Below the pieces are notes generated by a model. That model searched no databases and was not told the DNA's origin. It saw only the letters and a program-made list of their open reading frames with translations. DNA of 64,000 bases from Steroidobacteraceae bacterium. Its GTDB lineage: Bacteria > Pseudomonadota > Gammaproteobacteria > Steroidobacterales > Steroidobacteraceae. Each line of letters opens with the position of its first letter. Positions within the stretch are counted from its first letter, which is position 1. The position numbers and the translations under genes are program-made. Below, in pieces: positions 17,768-27,569 of the stretch. The stretch spans positions 60,848 through 124,847 of the forward strand of contig JAHCAN010000004.1 of assembly GCA_019634915.1 (NCBI GenBank), read 5' to 3'.

Positions 17768-18676
17768 TCAGTAGATCGCGATCTCCCGCCGGCCGTCGGC
17801 CGAGCGCGCGCCGCGGAACATCCCCTCGCTGTTGAACGGCATCACGACGTTGCCGCGCGCATCGACTGCGATGATGCCGCCCTCGCCACCCATCTGCCGC
17901 AGCCGGCCCATGACCACCGCATCCGCCGCTTCGGCGAGCGTGGCGCCCGCATAGGCGACGCGCGCGCAGATGTCGTGCGCAACGACCGTGCGGATGAAAA
18001 ATTCACCGTGGCCGGTGGCCGAGACCGCGCAGCCCGCGTTGTCGGCGTAGGTGCCGGCGCCGATGATCGGCGAGTCGCCGACGCGGCCGTAGCGCTTCGC
18101 GGTCATGCCGCCGGTGGACGTGGCGGCCGCGAGATTGCCGTCCTGGTCGAGCGCGACCGCGCCGACCGTGCCGAGCGCGGACAGTTCGTTCACCGGCCCG
18201 CCGCCGCCCGGCAGCGCGCGCTGCAGCTGCAGCCTGCGCGTCTCGGTGTGGAAGTACTCGTTCGGCACCGGCGCCATGCCGCGCTCGAGCGCGAATTCCT
18301 CCGCGCCGCCGCCGATCAGCATCACGTGCGACGAGTGTTCCATCACGGCGCGCGCGAGTTCGATCGGGTTCCTGACATGACGCAGGCCCGCGACCGCACC
18401 GGCGGCGAGCGTGCGCCCGTCCATGATCGAGGCGTCGAGCTCGGCGATGCCGCCGGCGGTCAGCACGGCGCCGCGGCCGGCGTTGAACAACGGATCGTCC
18501 TCGAGTATCCGCACCGCGGTGGTGACCGCGTCGAGGCTCGTGCCGCGGCCGTCGAGCACGGCGTAGCCGGCGTCGAGCGCCGCCGCGAGTCCGGCGCGGT
18601 AGGCCTGGTCGCGCTCCGGGGTCATCGCGGCGCGTGGCAGCGTGCCGGCGCCGCCGTGGATGGCTATGGCGTACAT
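17768..18676 (-). CDS. iaaA: Isoaspartyl peptidase/L-asparaginase (Ntn hydrolase)
   Basis: A 302-aa plant-type asparaginase/isoaspartyl dipeptidase. The precursor self-cleaves before Thr170 (LGTVGAVALD), which becomes the N-terminal nucleophile of the beta subunit. Upstream, HGGAGT (7-12) and DPLFNAGRGAVL (61-72) are family motifs, and GNLAAATSTGGMTAKRYGRVGDSPIIGAGTYAD contains the substrate-binding residues. These enzymes remove isoaspartyl residues from peptides and hydrolyse asparagine. The linker before the cleavage site is short. ATG at 18676 gives the conserved MYAIAIHGGAG start. It is preceded on the same strand by the RimK-like gene 73 bases away. Confidence 0.92.
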   Translation of the reverse strand: MYAIAIHGGAGTLPRAAMTPERDQAYRAGLAAALDAGYAVLDGRGTSLDAVTTAVRILEDDPLFNAGRGAVLTAGGIAELDASIMDGRTLAAGAVAGLRHVRNPIELARAVMEHSSHVMLIGGGAEEFALERGMAPVPNEYFHTETRRLQLQRALPGGGGPVNELSALGTVGAVALDQDGNLAAATSTGGMTAKRYGRVGDSPIIGAGTYADNAGCAVSATGHGEFFIRTVVAHDICARVAYAGATLAEAADAVVMGRLRQMGGEGGIIAVDARGNVVMPFNSEGMFRGARSADGRREIAIY

Positions 18677-18749
18677 CGATGGTCCTTGCTGCTGCGTGCG
18701 CGGCGATGGCGTGGCGGGTCGCGGGCAACCGCGGAATCGGACGATTGCT

Positions 18750-19709
18750 TCACTTGCCGAACAGCGTGCCGGCGAGACGATGCCATAACCCCGGGCGCTT
18801 GCCCACCGCGCGTGACGCGCGCTGCCGCGCCTCTTTGAAGATCAGATCCGGCACGTCGACGCCGCAGGCCTGCTCGAGGCCCTGGAAACCGGGGGCCGAA
18901 TTGGCCTCGCATACGAGGTAGCGCTCACCGTCGATCAGCACGTCGACGCCCGCGACGTCGAGACCGAGCGTCCGGGCGACCCGCTCGGCGAGTCGGCGCA
19001 GCGGTAGCGGCATCTCATGGCACACGCCGATGCCGCCCAGCGAAATGTTCGACTTGAAGCTGCCATCGGTCGAGCGCCGCTCCATTGCGGCCACGGCCCG
19101 GCCGCCGATCACCAGTACGCGGATGTCGCGGCCGTGGCTCGCCGCGATGTATTGCTGGAACAGGAAATCCGTGCCCGGCTTCGCGCCGTCGAGCAGGTTT
19201 GCGAGGTCGTTGAACTGTTCGCGGCTCGTGCAGAGGAGTACGCCCTGTCCCCGCGTACTCCTCAGGATCTTCACGACGACCGGAAAGCCGAGCTCGCGCT
19301 CGACGAGCGCCACGTCCACCGGGAATTTGCCCAGAATCGTCTTCGGGATCGGGATGTCCGCGTGCGACAGCATCTGCAATGTGTGCAGCTTGTCGGCGAC
19401 CGCCTCGATGGCGGCCGGGCCGTTGACCATCGCGACGCCCTGGCGCTCGAAGTGACGCAGGATCGCGAGCGTGAAGTAGCTCGTCTCGCTGCCCGTGCGC
19501 GCGATGATCAGCTCGGGCCGCGGCAGCTTGCGTCCCTGGTAGGTCGCCGACCAGCCGGCAGCCGGATCGACGACGAGGTCGAATTCCTCGGGCTGCAGTA
19601 CCGTGAGCTCGATGCCGAGGCGTGCCGCGCAGTCGATGAATCGGTAGACCTCGGGAGCCTCCGGGATCTCCAGCGACAGCGCGCGTTGAAACAGCAGCCA
19701 GCATCGCAT
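18750..19709 (-). CDS. RimK-family ATP-grasp ligase
   Basis: A 319-aa ATP-grasp protein of the RimK/alpha-L-glutamate ligase type. After an N-terminal pre-ATP-grasp region (1-95), the ATP-binding part runs GFPVVVKILRSTRGQGVLLCTSREQF, then FLFQQYIAASHGRDIRVLVIGGRAVAAMERR, and ends with the metal-binding LVCEANSAPGFQGLEQACG, in which the Glu and Asn chelate magnesium. Such ligases attach amino acids to a carboxylate on a protein, peptide or cofactor; the target here is unknown. ATG at 19709 was chosen since MRCWLLFQRALSLEIPEAPEV begins at the domain edge. It is divergent from pyc (163 bases between starts), with a 7-bp inverted repeat GCCTCCG/CGGAGGC at 19720-19750 in the gap. Confidence 0.82.
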   Translation of the reverse strand: MRCWLLFQRALSLEIPEAPEVYRFIDCAARLGIELTVLQPEEFDLVVDPAAGWSATYQGRKLPRPELIIARTGSETSYFTLAILRHFERQGVAMVNGPAAIEAVADKLHTLQMLSHADIPIPKTILGKFPVDVALVERELGFPVVVKILRSTRGQGVLLCTSREQFNDLANLLDGAKPGTDFLFQQYIAASHGRDIRVLVIGGRAVAAMERRSTDGSFKSNISLGGIGVCHEMPLPLRRLAERVARTLGLDVAGVDVLIDGERYLVCEANSAPGFQGLEQACGVDVPDLIFKEARQRASRAVGKRPGLWHRLAGTLFGK

Positions 19710-19872
19710 GGGTCGGGACGCCTCCGTGCCGGAACATATCATCCGGAGGCTGCACCGCGAGGCCGCGAGACGCGACATCGGGCCCCCGCTGCGGCTATCA
19801 TCGGTCAGGCCCGAAGCCTAGCAGTCCGCCAGCGCGGCGGGCGCCGTTCCCCCAGCAATCCGGACAGGTTTC

Positions 19873-22800
19873 GTGGCACAACCCCACACACGCATTCGCA
19901 GCCTGCTGGTCGCGAATCGAGGCGAGATCGCGATCCGCGTGATGCGGGCCGCGACCGAGCTCGGCATCCGCACGATCGCGATCTATTCGCAGGAAGACCG
20001 CTTCTCTCTCCATCGCACCAAGGCCGACGAGGCCTATCTGGTCGGCCGCGGCAAGGGCCCGGTCGACGCCTACCTCGACATCGAGGACGTGCTGCGCGTC
20101 GCCCGCGAGGCGCACGCCGACGCGATCCATCCGGGCTATGGCTTCCTGTCCGAGAACCCGGATTTCGCCGAGGCCTGTGCGCGCGACGGCATCCTGTTCG
20201 TCGGCCCGACGCCGCAGGTCATGCGCACGCTCGGCAACAAGGTCTCGGCGCGCAATGCCGCGGTCGCGGCCGGCGTGCCGGTGATGCCGGCGACGCCGGC
20301 GCTGCCGGCCGATTTCGGGACCGTGAAGGCGCTCGCGCGCGAGGTCGGTTACCCGCTGATGCTCAAGGCGAGCTGGGGCGGCGGCGGCCGCGGCATGCGC
20401 GTGATCGAGGACGATGCGCAGCTCGCGGAACTGCTGCCGGTCGCGCGGCGCGAGGCGCAGGCGGCGTTCGGCAACGACGAGGTGTATCTCGAGAAGCTGG
20501 TGCGTCGCGCGCGCCACCTCGAGGTGCAGATCCTCGGCGATGCGCACGGCAACCTGGTGCACCTCTACGAACGCGACTGCACGGTGCAGCGGCGCAACCA
20601 GAAGGTCGTCGAGCGCGCGCCGGCGGTGTTCCTGAGCGACGCGCAGCGCGCCGAGCTGTGCGAGGCCGGGCTCGCGATCGGCCGGGCGGTCGGCTACCTG
20701 AACGCCGGCACCGTCGAGTTCCTGCAGGACGCGGACAGCGGGCGGTTCTATTTCATCGAGGTCAATCCGCGCATCCAGGTCGAGCACACGGTGACCGAGT
20801 GCGCGACCGGCATCGACCTCGTGAAGGCGCAGATCCGCATCGCGGCCGGCGCGCGCATCGGCACGCCCGACAGCGGCGTGCCACCGCAGCAGGAGATCCG
20901 CGTGCAGGCGCACGCGCTGCAGTGCCGGATCACGACCGAGGACCCGGAGAACAACTTCATCCCGGACTACGGCCGCATCACGGCCTACCGCAGCCCGGCG
21001 GGCTTCGGCATCCGCCTCGACGCGGGCACCGCGTACACCGGCGCGATCATCACGCGCTCCTACGACTCGCTGCTCGTCAAGGTGACCGCGTGGTCGCCGA
21101 CCGCGGCCGAGGCCTCGGCGCGCATGCACCGCGCGCTGTGGGAGTTCCGCATCCGCGGCGTCGTCACGAACCTGCGCTTCCTCGACCAGGTGATCACCCA
21201 TCCGGCGTTCGCGAGCGGTGAATACACCACCCGCTTCATCGACACGACGCCGGAGCTGTTCCAGTTCCCGCGCAAGCGCGACCGCGCGACGCGCATGCTG
21301 ACCTACCTCGCCGAGACCATCGTCAACGGCAATCCGGAAGCGAAGACGCGCGTGCGCCCGCCGCGCATGGGCCTCGCGCGCCTGCCGAAGGTGTCGCTGA
21401 AGGCGCCGCCGCCGGCGGGCACGAAGCAGAAGCTCGACGAGCTGGGGCCGGAGAAATTCGCGCAGTGGATGCTCGGCGAGCGGCGCGTGCTGCTGACCGA
21501 CACGACGATGCGCGATGCGCACCAGTCGCTGCTCGCGACCCGCATGCGCACAATCGACATGGCGGCGATCGCGCCGTACTACGCGCGGATGCTGCCGGAG
21601 CTGTTCTCGGTCGAGTGCTGGGGCGGAGCCACGTTCGACGTCGCGATGCGCTTCCTGAAGGAGGACCCGTGGGAGCGGCTCGCGCAGTTCCGCGAGGGCA
21701 TGCCGAACCTGCTGCTGCAGATGCTGCTGCGCGCGTCGAATGCGGTCGGCTACACGAACTATCCGGACAACGTCGTGCGCTGGTTCGTCAGGCAGGCGGC
21801 GGACTGCGGCGTCGACGTGTTCCGCGTGTTCGATTCGCTCAACTGGGTCGAGAACATGCGCGTCGCGATGGATGCGGTGCTCGCGAGCGGGCGGCTGTGC
21901 GAGGCGGCGATCTGCTACACCGGCAACCTGTCCGATCCGGGCGAGCGCAAGTACACGCTCGACTACTACCTGCGGCTCGCGCGCGAGCTCAAGGCCGCAG
22001 GCGCGCACGTGATCGGCCTGAAGGACATGGCGGGCCTGTGCCGGCCGGCGGCCGCGCGCACGCTGGTCGCGGCGCTGAAGGCCGAGACCGGCCTGCCGGT
22101 GCATTTCCACACGCACGACACCAGCGGCATCTCGGCCGCGAGCGTGCTCGCGGCGGTCGAGGCGGGCTGCGACGCCGTCGACGGCGCGATCGATGCGATG
22201 AGCGGCCTCACGTCGCAGCCGAATCTCGGCTCGATCGCCGAGGCGCTGCGGCACGGCGAGCACGATCCCGGCATCGACATGGCGAACCTGCGCCGCCTGT
22301 CGTCGTACTGGGAGCAGGTGCGTCACGGCTACGCCGCGTTCGAGAGCGACATCCGCTCGGGGGCTTCCGAGGTCTACGTGCACGGCATGCCGGGCGGGCA
22401 GTACACGAACCTGCGCGAGCAGGCGCGCGCGCTCGGCATCGACGAGGCGCGCTGGCCCGAGGTCGCGCAGGCCTATGCCGACGTGAACGACATGCTGGGC
22501 GACATCATCAAGGTGACGCCGACCTCGAAGGTGGTCGGCGACATGGCGATCATGATGGTCACGAGCGGCCTGACGCGCGCGCAGGTCGAGGATCCGGACA
22601 CGCAGATCGCCTTCCCCGAGTCTCTGGTGCAGCTGATGCGCGGCGATCTCGGCCAGCCCTACGGCGGCTTCCCGCAGGCGCTGCAGAAGAAGGTGCTGAA
22701 GGACATCGAGCCGCTGACCGTGCGGCTCGGCGCGACGCTGCCGCCGACCGATCTCGAGGCGACCCGCGCGCAGGTCGCGGCGAAGATCGGCCGCGAAGTC

Positions 22801-23331
22801 ACCGACTACCAGCTCGCCTCCTACCTGATGTATCCGCGCGTGTTCCTCGACTACGCGCGCGATCGCGCCGCCTATGGCGACGTCGGGCGGCTGCCGACGC
22901 CGGCGTTCTTCTATGGGCTGGAACCGGGCGAGGAGATCAGCATCGATCTCGAGCGCGGCAAGACGCTGATCGTCACCTACGTCGCGGTCAGCGAGACCCA
23001 CGATGATGGCACGCGCACGGTGTTCTTCGAGCTGAACGGCCAGCCGCGCGCGGTGCGCGTTGCCGACCGCAGCCAGGTCGCGCGCCGCCCACCGCAGCGC
23101 AAGGCCGAGGCCGGCAATGCGCGGCACGTTGGTGCGCCGATGCCCGGCAGCGTCGCGACCGTTGCGGTCGTGGCGGGGCAGGCGATCGCGCGCGGCGACG
23201 TGGTCGTCACGCTCGAGGCGATGAAGATGGAGACCGCCGTGCGCGCCGAGATGGACGGCAAGGTCAGCGAGGTGCTGGCGCGGCCCGGGATGCAGGTCGA
23301 CGCCAAGGATCTGCTCGCCGTGATCGGCTGA
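19873..23331 (+). CDS. pyc: Pyruvate carboxylase
   Basis: A 1152-aa single-chain pyruvate carboxylase that makes oxaloacetate from pyruvate, bicarbonate and ATP. The order is biotin carboxylase (about 8-460: LLVANRGEIAIRVMRAA, GGGGRGMRV ATP loop, FIEVNPRIQVEHTVTE), carboxyltransferase (about 530-800: LTDTTMRDAHQSLLATRMRT, FRVFDSLNWV, HFHTHDTSG, where the metal-site His residues lie), a linker, and a biotin carboxyl carrier domain with the biotinylated Lys1118 in EAMKMET. Length is that of the alpha4 enzymes. GTG at 19873 was chosen as MAQPHTRIRSLLVANRGE. The last 68 bases overlap the convergent metalloprotease gene. It is anaplerotic, and the window has no PEP carboxylase. Confidence 0.95.
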   Translation: MAQPHTRIRSLLVANRGEIAIRVMRAATELGIRTIAIYSQEDRFSLHRTKADEAYLVGRGKGPVDAYLDIEDVLRVAREAHADAIHPGYGFLSENPDFAEACARDGILFVGPTPQVMRTLGNKVSARNAAVAAGVPVMPATPALPADFGTVKALAREVGYPLMLKASWGGGGRGMRVIEDDAQLAELLPVARREAQAAFGNDEVYLEKLVRRARHLEVQILGDAHGNLVHLYERDCTVQRRNQKVVERAPAVFLSDAQRAELCEAGLAIGRAVGYLNAGTVEFLQDADSGRFYFIEVNPRIQVEHTVTECATGIDLVKAQIRIAAGARIGTPDSGVPPQQEIRVQAHALQCRITTEDPENNFIPDYGRITAYRSPAGFGIRLDAGTAYTGAIITRSYDSLLVKVTAWSPTAAEASARMHRALWEFRIRGVVTNLRFLDQVITHPAFASGEYTTRFIDTTPELFQFPRKRDRATRMLTYLAETIVNGNPEAKTRVRPPRMGLARLPKVSLKAPPPAGTKQKLDELGPEKFAQWMLGERRVLLTDTTMRDAHQSLLATRMRTIDMAAIAPYYARMLPELFSVECWGGATFDVAMRFLKEDPWERLAQFREGMPNLLLQMLLRASNAVGYTNYPDNVVRWFVRQAADCGVDVFRVFDSLNWVENMRVAMDAVLASGRLCEAAICYTGNLSDPGERKYTLDYYLRLARELKAAGAHVIGLKDMAGLCRPAAARTLVAALKAETGLPVHFHTHDTSGISAASVLAAVEAGCDAVDGAIDAMSGLTSQPNLGSIAEALRHGEHDPGIDMANLRRLSSYWEQVRHGYAAFESDIRSGASEVYVHGMPGGQYTNLREQARALGIDEARWPEVAQAYADVNDMLGDIIKVTPTSKVVGDMAIMMVTSGLTRAQVEDPDTQIAFPESLVQLMRGDLGQPYGGFPQALQKKVLKDIEPLTVRLGATLPPTDLEATRAQVAAKIGREVTDYQLASYLMYPRVFLDYARDRAAYGDVGRLPTPAFFYGLEPGEEISIDLERGKTLIVTYVAVSETHDDGTRTVFFELNGQPRAVRVADRSQVARRPPQRKAEAGNARHVGAPMPGSVATVAVVAGQAIARGDVVVTLEAMKMETAVRAEMDGKVSEVLARPGMQVDAKDLLAVIG

Positions 23332-25348
23332 GCCGCGCGGCAAGCGCGAGGGCGAGCGCGGCGAGCCATCCGGGCAGGATCGCGCCCCCACCGCCGCCGC
23401 CGCCACCACCGTTGGCACCGCTGCTCGGCGGCGGAGGCTCGGGTGTCGTGCCGCCGTCGCTGACGGTCAATGTGGCGCTGGCGGAGTTGTCGGCGTCGTT
23501 CGGGTCGATCGCCGAGGACAGCACCAGCGCCGAGAACGTGCGGCTGCCCGTCGTCGTCGCCTGCGCGGTGAAGGCGAGGCTGCGCGTCTCGCCCATCGCG
23601 AGCGCGGCGGGCTCGCAGGAGACGCGGTTCGCGCCGGCGCTGCACGCGAGCGTCGTGTCGATGGCGCCGACCGTGAATCCGGCCGGCACGTCGATCGACA
23701 GGCGCGCATCGGCCGCGTCGCCCGGGCCGGCATTCGAGATCGTCACGGTGAGCCGCGTATCGTCGCCGGGCGCAAGGCTGGCCGGCGTGGCGGCGATGCT
23801 CGCGGCCAGGTCCGCAACGGGGTCGGTCACGATCTGCACCGAGGCCGCGTTGTTGCCCGGCGAGCCGTCGTTGGCGGCGTACACGTAGCCGCTCAGCGTT
23901 TCGGTGCCGAACACGCGCCCGGTGAGCGCGAGCGTGACGGTACGCGTGACGCCGGGCGCGAGCGAGCCGAGCGAGCAGTTCGGCTGGCCGCCGGCCGTAT
24001 CCGTGCAGCTGCCGCCGGCGGCATTGATCGACTCGAGGGTCGAGCCGGCCGGGATCTGGAAGCTGACCGAGGCGAGGTCGGCGGTGCGCGTGCCGACCGA
24101 GCGCACCGTGAACGTCAGCGAGTAGGTGACGTCGAGGCCGTGACGCGCGGTGGCGACCGGCGCCACCAGGTCGAGATCGGCCTGGTCGACGTCGGTGAGG
24201 CACATCGCGTTCGCGACGCGCGGCGCGATCTGCTCGAGGCTGCACTGCGAGAACTGCGTGTTCGCGGCCGACAGGCTCGGCGCCATCAGGTAGGCGGTCG
24301 AACTCGTGTTCGCGCAGGCCTGGCCGGCCTCGCCGTCGTGCGGCGCGCCGAAATTGTGGCCGATCTCGTGCGCGGCGATCAGCGAGATCACGGCCGGGCT
24401 CAGCTTGCCGGCGCGCGCCTCGGTCAGGCTCGCCGAGTTCAGCGAGCAGATCGCGTCGAGATAGGCGATGCCGACCGTGGTGTCGTCGAGCTCGCGGCCG
24501 GTCATCAGGTGCGTGAGGCCGAGGCGCTGCGACGCGATCGTCGAGCGCCGGAAACTGGCGAGCTGCTTGAGCAGCTCGGCAGCCGCCGACACCGTGAACG
24601 GGTCCTGGTTCGTGTCGAAGACGCGCGCGGAGCCGACGCGGATGCGCAGCCCGACCTGCGCGGCGAAGATGCCGTCGACGACATTCATGCGCGCGACCAT
24701 GAAGTCGACGGTCGCCGCGCCGTAGACCTGGTAGAGCTCGTAGTCGGCGACCATCGCGACGTCGAGCTGCCGGTCGACGGTGCCCGCGGCGAGCGTCGCG
24801 AACTCGGTACCGATCGACTTGTAGAGCGCGAGGCCGGTCGTGCCGCCGTCGCTGCCGTTGCCGCCATCGACGCCGCAGCTGATCGCGTCGGCATCGAGCA
24901 GCGCGTCCTCGAGCCGGTACACGGCCGTCCCCGACGTGGGCGGCGACAGCGCGGCGTCGGCGAGCGCCGCGACGCTGCGCGCGGGTTCGATCGCGTAGAT
25001 CTCGCGGCCGTCGTCGATGAGCCCGGCGAGTCCGTCGCGCGTGCGGGTGATGCGCACCCACGAGCCCGGCAGGCCCGCGATGCGGCCCTCGTAAGCCTGC
25101 AGGTCGGGGCGATCGGCGGGAATCGCCGCGGCGATGCGCAGGTTCCGCGTGAGCAGCAGCTCGAAGCGCTTGCCGAAAGCCTCGAACGCGAGCCGTTCCT
25201 GCTGGCCCGGCTCGCCGCGTATCGACTGCATCGCGCGCGCCGGTTCGAGGTAGACGATGCGCGCCGGTGCGCGCGCTTCGGCCCATGGCGTCGCCACGGC
25301 GAACGCCAGCGCGATGGCCCCGGCCGCCGCTGACCCCCTGGATTTCAT
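23264..25348 (-). CDS. Secreted zinc metalloprotease with DUF11-like repeats and GlyGly-CTERM-like tail
   Basis: A 694-aa exported protease. A signal peptide (1-25) precedes a propeptide-like region (26-160). A reprolysin/ADAM-like domain follows, with the zinc motif HEIGHNFGAPHD at 327-338 and a candidate Met-turn at Met355 (YLMAPS). From about 385 to 640 are two beta-sandwich repeats of the DUF11/conserved-repeat type (DLVAPVATARHGLDVTYSLTFTVRSVG and DLAASIAATPASLAPGDDTRLTVTISN). The C-terminus is a run of nine glycines, a hydrophobic helix (ILPGWLAALALALAA) and an Arg-rich end, which is the layout of GlyGly-CTERM anchors cut by rhombosortase. An extra 20 residues follow the Arg cluster. 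The 3' end overlaps pyc antisense. Confidence 0.85.
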   Translation of the reverse strand: MKSRGSAAAGAIALAFAVATPWAEARAPARIVYLEPARAMQSIRGEPGQQERLAFEAFGKRFELLLTRNLRIAAAIPADRPDLQAYEGRIAGLPGSWVRITRTRDGLAGLIDDGREIYAIEPARSVAALADAALSPPTSGTAVYRLEDALLDADAISCGVDGGNGSDGGTTGLALYKSIGTEFATLAAGTVDRQLDVAMVADYELYQVYGAATVDFMVARMNVVDGIFAAQVGLRIRVGSARVFDTNQDPFTVSAAAELLKQLASFRRSTIASQRLGLTHLMTGRELDDTTVGIAYLDAICSLNSASLTEARAGKLSPAVISLIAAHEIGHNFGAPHDGEAGQACANTSSTAYLMAPSLSAANTQFSQCSLEQIAPRVANAMCLTDVDQADLDLVAPVATARHGLDVTYSLTFTVRSVGTRTADLASVSFQIPAGSTLESINAAGGSCTDTAGGQPNCSLGSLAPGVTRTVTLALTGRVFGTETLSGYVYAANDGSPGNNAASVQIVTDPVADLAASIAATPASLAPGDDTRLTVTISNAGPGDAADARLSIDVPAGFTVGAIDTTLACSAGANRVSCEPAALAMGETRSLAFTAQATTTGSRTFSALVLSSAIDPNDADNSASATLTVSDGGTTPEPPPPSSGANGGGGGGGGGAILPGWLAALALALAARLSRSRRADPWRRPASRAAPAPR

Positions 25349-25424
25349 GGCCCGATTATGGCCCGCCTGCGCATCCTTGTGCGCGGAACCTGCACGCGAC
25401 CGCCTTAAGTCGAATCGCGGGCGC

Positions 25425-26645
25425 TCAGGCCACGCAGTCCTTCAGCGGGACGCCGCTGTCGGCGAGGCGCGCCGGATCCGGGTACGCCCGTGCGGCGATC
25501 AGCTTGCGCGCCGCCATCTGGTCCTTCGGACTGTTGATCGTGTCGATCGCGATCAGCTCGCCGGCGCGCAGGTAGCAGGCCGCGAAGCTGCGCGTGGCCG
25601 GATCCCCGCGCAGCACCACCTGGTCGTGGCCCTGCGAAAGCCCGACGATGATCAGCTTGAGGTCGTACTGGTCGGACCAGAACCACGGCGTCTTGTCGTG
25701 CACGGTGTCGATGCCGAGCATGTTGAGCGCGGCGCTGGTCGCCTGCTCGAAGGCGTTGTCGACCGATTCGAGGCGCACGCGGCATCCATAGCGCGCGCTC
25801 GGGTGGTTGGTGCAGTCGCCGGCGGCGTGGATCGACGGATCGGAGGTGCGGCAGTATTCATCGACGATGATGCCATTGTCGCAGGCGAGCCCGGCGGCGC
25901 GGGCGAGCTCGTCGGCCGGCTGCACGCCGACGCCGACGATCGCGAAGTCGGTGGCGTGCTCGCTGCCGTCGGTGCAACGCACCGCGCGGAGCCGCCCGTC
26001 GCCGGCGAAGGATTCGAGGCCGGTGCGCAGCGCGATGCGCACGCCGTGGCGCGCGTGCTCGGCCTCGTAGAAACGCGATACCGGCTCGCAGACGACCCGG
26101 TTCATCACGCGGTCCGCGAGCTCGATCACGGTGACCTCGACGCCGAGCCCGCGCAGCGTGGCCGCGACCTCGAGGCCGATGTAGCCGCCGCCGACGATGA
26201 CCGCGCGCCGGCCGGGCTGCGCCTCGGCGCGGATCGCGTCGACGTCGGCGATCGTGCGCAATGTGTACACGCCCGCGAGCTGCGCGCCGGGCACGGCCAC
26301 GCGGCGGGCGCGGCTGCCGGTCGCGAGCAGCAGCGCGTCATAGGGCAGGGTGGCGCCGTCGTCGAGCCGGACCTCGCGCCGCTGCCGGTCGATCGCGAGC
26401 GCGCGGCGGCCGAGCCGCAGCTCGACCGCGTGCTCGTCGTAGAAGTGCGCGTGCCGGATCAGCAGGCGGTCGTGGGTGAGGCTGCCCGCGAGCAGCTTCT
26501 TCGACAGCGGCGGGCGCTGGTAGGGATGCACCGGTTCGTCGCCGACGACCGTGAGCGCCGCCTCGCAGCCACGCTTGCGCAGCGTTTCGACCGCCTGCGC
26601 GGCGGCCTGTCCGGCCCCGACGATCACGATGTTCTTCGGTGTCAC
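25425..26645 (-). CDS. FAD-dependent ferredoxin/rubredoxin reductase-like oxidoreductase
   Basis: A 406-aa flavoprotein of the putidaredoxin/rubredoxin reductase class. It has the N-terminal FAD motif IVIVGAGQAAAQA, the ATGSRAR segment, the NAD(P)H-binding VIVGGGYIGLEVAATLRGLG, the second FAD motif IHAAGDCTNH, and a C-terminal Reductase_C domain (TPWFWSDQYDLKLIIVG). These enzymes pass electrons from NAD(P)H to a small iron-sulphur protein that serves a P450 or oxygenase. No such partner lies beside it, though a thioredoxin-like 2Fe-2S protein is 0.5 kb away on the other strand. GTG at 26645 gives the exact start MTPKNIVIVG; longer in-frame starts add a non-homologous leader. It is divergent from the PII gene. 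Confidence 0.88.
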   Translation of the reverse strand: MTPKNIVIVGAGQAAAQAVETLRKRGCEAALTVVGDEPVHPYQRPPLSKKLLAGSLTHDRLLIRHAHFYDEHAVELRLGRRALAIDRQRREVRLDDGATLPYDALLLATGSRARRVAVPGAQLAGVYTLRTIADVDAIRAEAQPGRRAVIVGGGYIGLEVAATLRGLGVEVTVIELADRVMNRVVCEPVSRFYEAEHARHGVRIALRTGLESFAGDGRLRAVRCTDGSEHATDFAIVGVGVQPADELARAAGLACDNGIIVDEYCRTSDPSIHAAGDCTNHPSARYGCRVRLESVDNAFEQATSAALNMLGIDTVHDKTPWFWSDQYDLKLIIVGLSQGHDQVVLRGDPATRSFAACYLRAGELIAIDTINSPKDQMAARKLIAARAYPDPARLADSGVPLKDCVA

Positions 26646-26790
26646 GTGGCGAGCATACTGGGCGCGCGCGGCGAGCCCAAGCGCACCAGCTGCGGGCGCG
26701 GAGCGCCGGACTTGCGCTAGAATGGTGCAGGCACGCGATCGCCGTGCACGGAAGTCTGCGGAAATGCCTGATTTCGTGCTGCGCGCACGC

Positions 26791-27182
<392 letters not shown>

Positions 27183-27185
27183 CGC

Positions 27186-27560
27186 ATGTCCGGCGGTGCG
27201 TCGAAGCGGGCGGAGCTCGAGCGCGCCGTCGCAAGCCTCGAGATCGACTCGGCGCGCCGGCACATCTTCCTGTGCGTCGGCGGCAAATGCGCCGACGAGG
27301 ACGAACAGCAGGCCAGCTGGAAATTCCTGAAGCGGCGGCTGAAGGAGCTGGGGCTCGTCGACCGGCCGCACGGCGTGCTGCGCACCAAGGCCGACTGCCT
27401 GCGCGTCTGCATCGGCGGGCCGATCGCGGTGGTCTACCCCGACGGCGTCTGGTATCGCCACTGCACCGTGGAGAATCTCGAGCGGATCATCCAGCAGCAC
27501 CTGATCGGCGGGCGCGTCGTCGAAGAGCTGCGCATCGCGCGGACCGGCGCGTCCGCGTAA
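27186..27560 (+). CDS. Thioredoxin-like [2Fe-2S] ferredoxin domain protein
   Basis: A 124-aa cytoplasmic protein with the thioredoxin-like 2Fe-2S ferredoxin fold. The four cluster cysteines are Cys30 and Cys35 (FLCVGGKC) and Cys71 and Cys75 (DCLRVC), the pattern of the Aquifex ferredoxin and NuoE-like proteins. [31 protein letters not shown] segment follows, as in the (2Fe-2S)-ferredoxin domain family. Partners are unknown. The flavoprotein reductase across the divergent promoter is a conceivable electron donor, but that is only proximity. It is sandwiched between the PII gene (3 bases) and the quinone reductase (9 bases), so all are likely one transcript. Confidence 0.85.
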   Translation: MSGGASKRAELERAVASLEIDSARRHIFLCVGGKCADEDEQQASWKFLKRRLKELGLVDRPHGVLRTKADCLRVCIGGPIAVVYPDGVWYRHCTVENLERIIQQHLIGGRVVEELRIARTGASA

Positions 27561-27569
27561 ACTGCCGCC

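Noticed and set aside
19798-23418. A very long antisense open frame across the pyruvate carboxylase gene
   Set aside because: It is a by-product of strong G/C third-position bias on the other strand. The translation is low-complexity, rich in Arg, Ala and His, with no domain, and pyc is unmistakable.
26718-26723. TAGAAT as a sigma-70 -10 for the PII gene
   Set aside because: No -35 hexamer lies at 16-18 bp, and it would leave a 115-base leader; the sigma-54 element fits far better.
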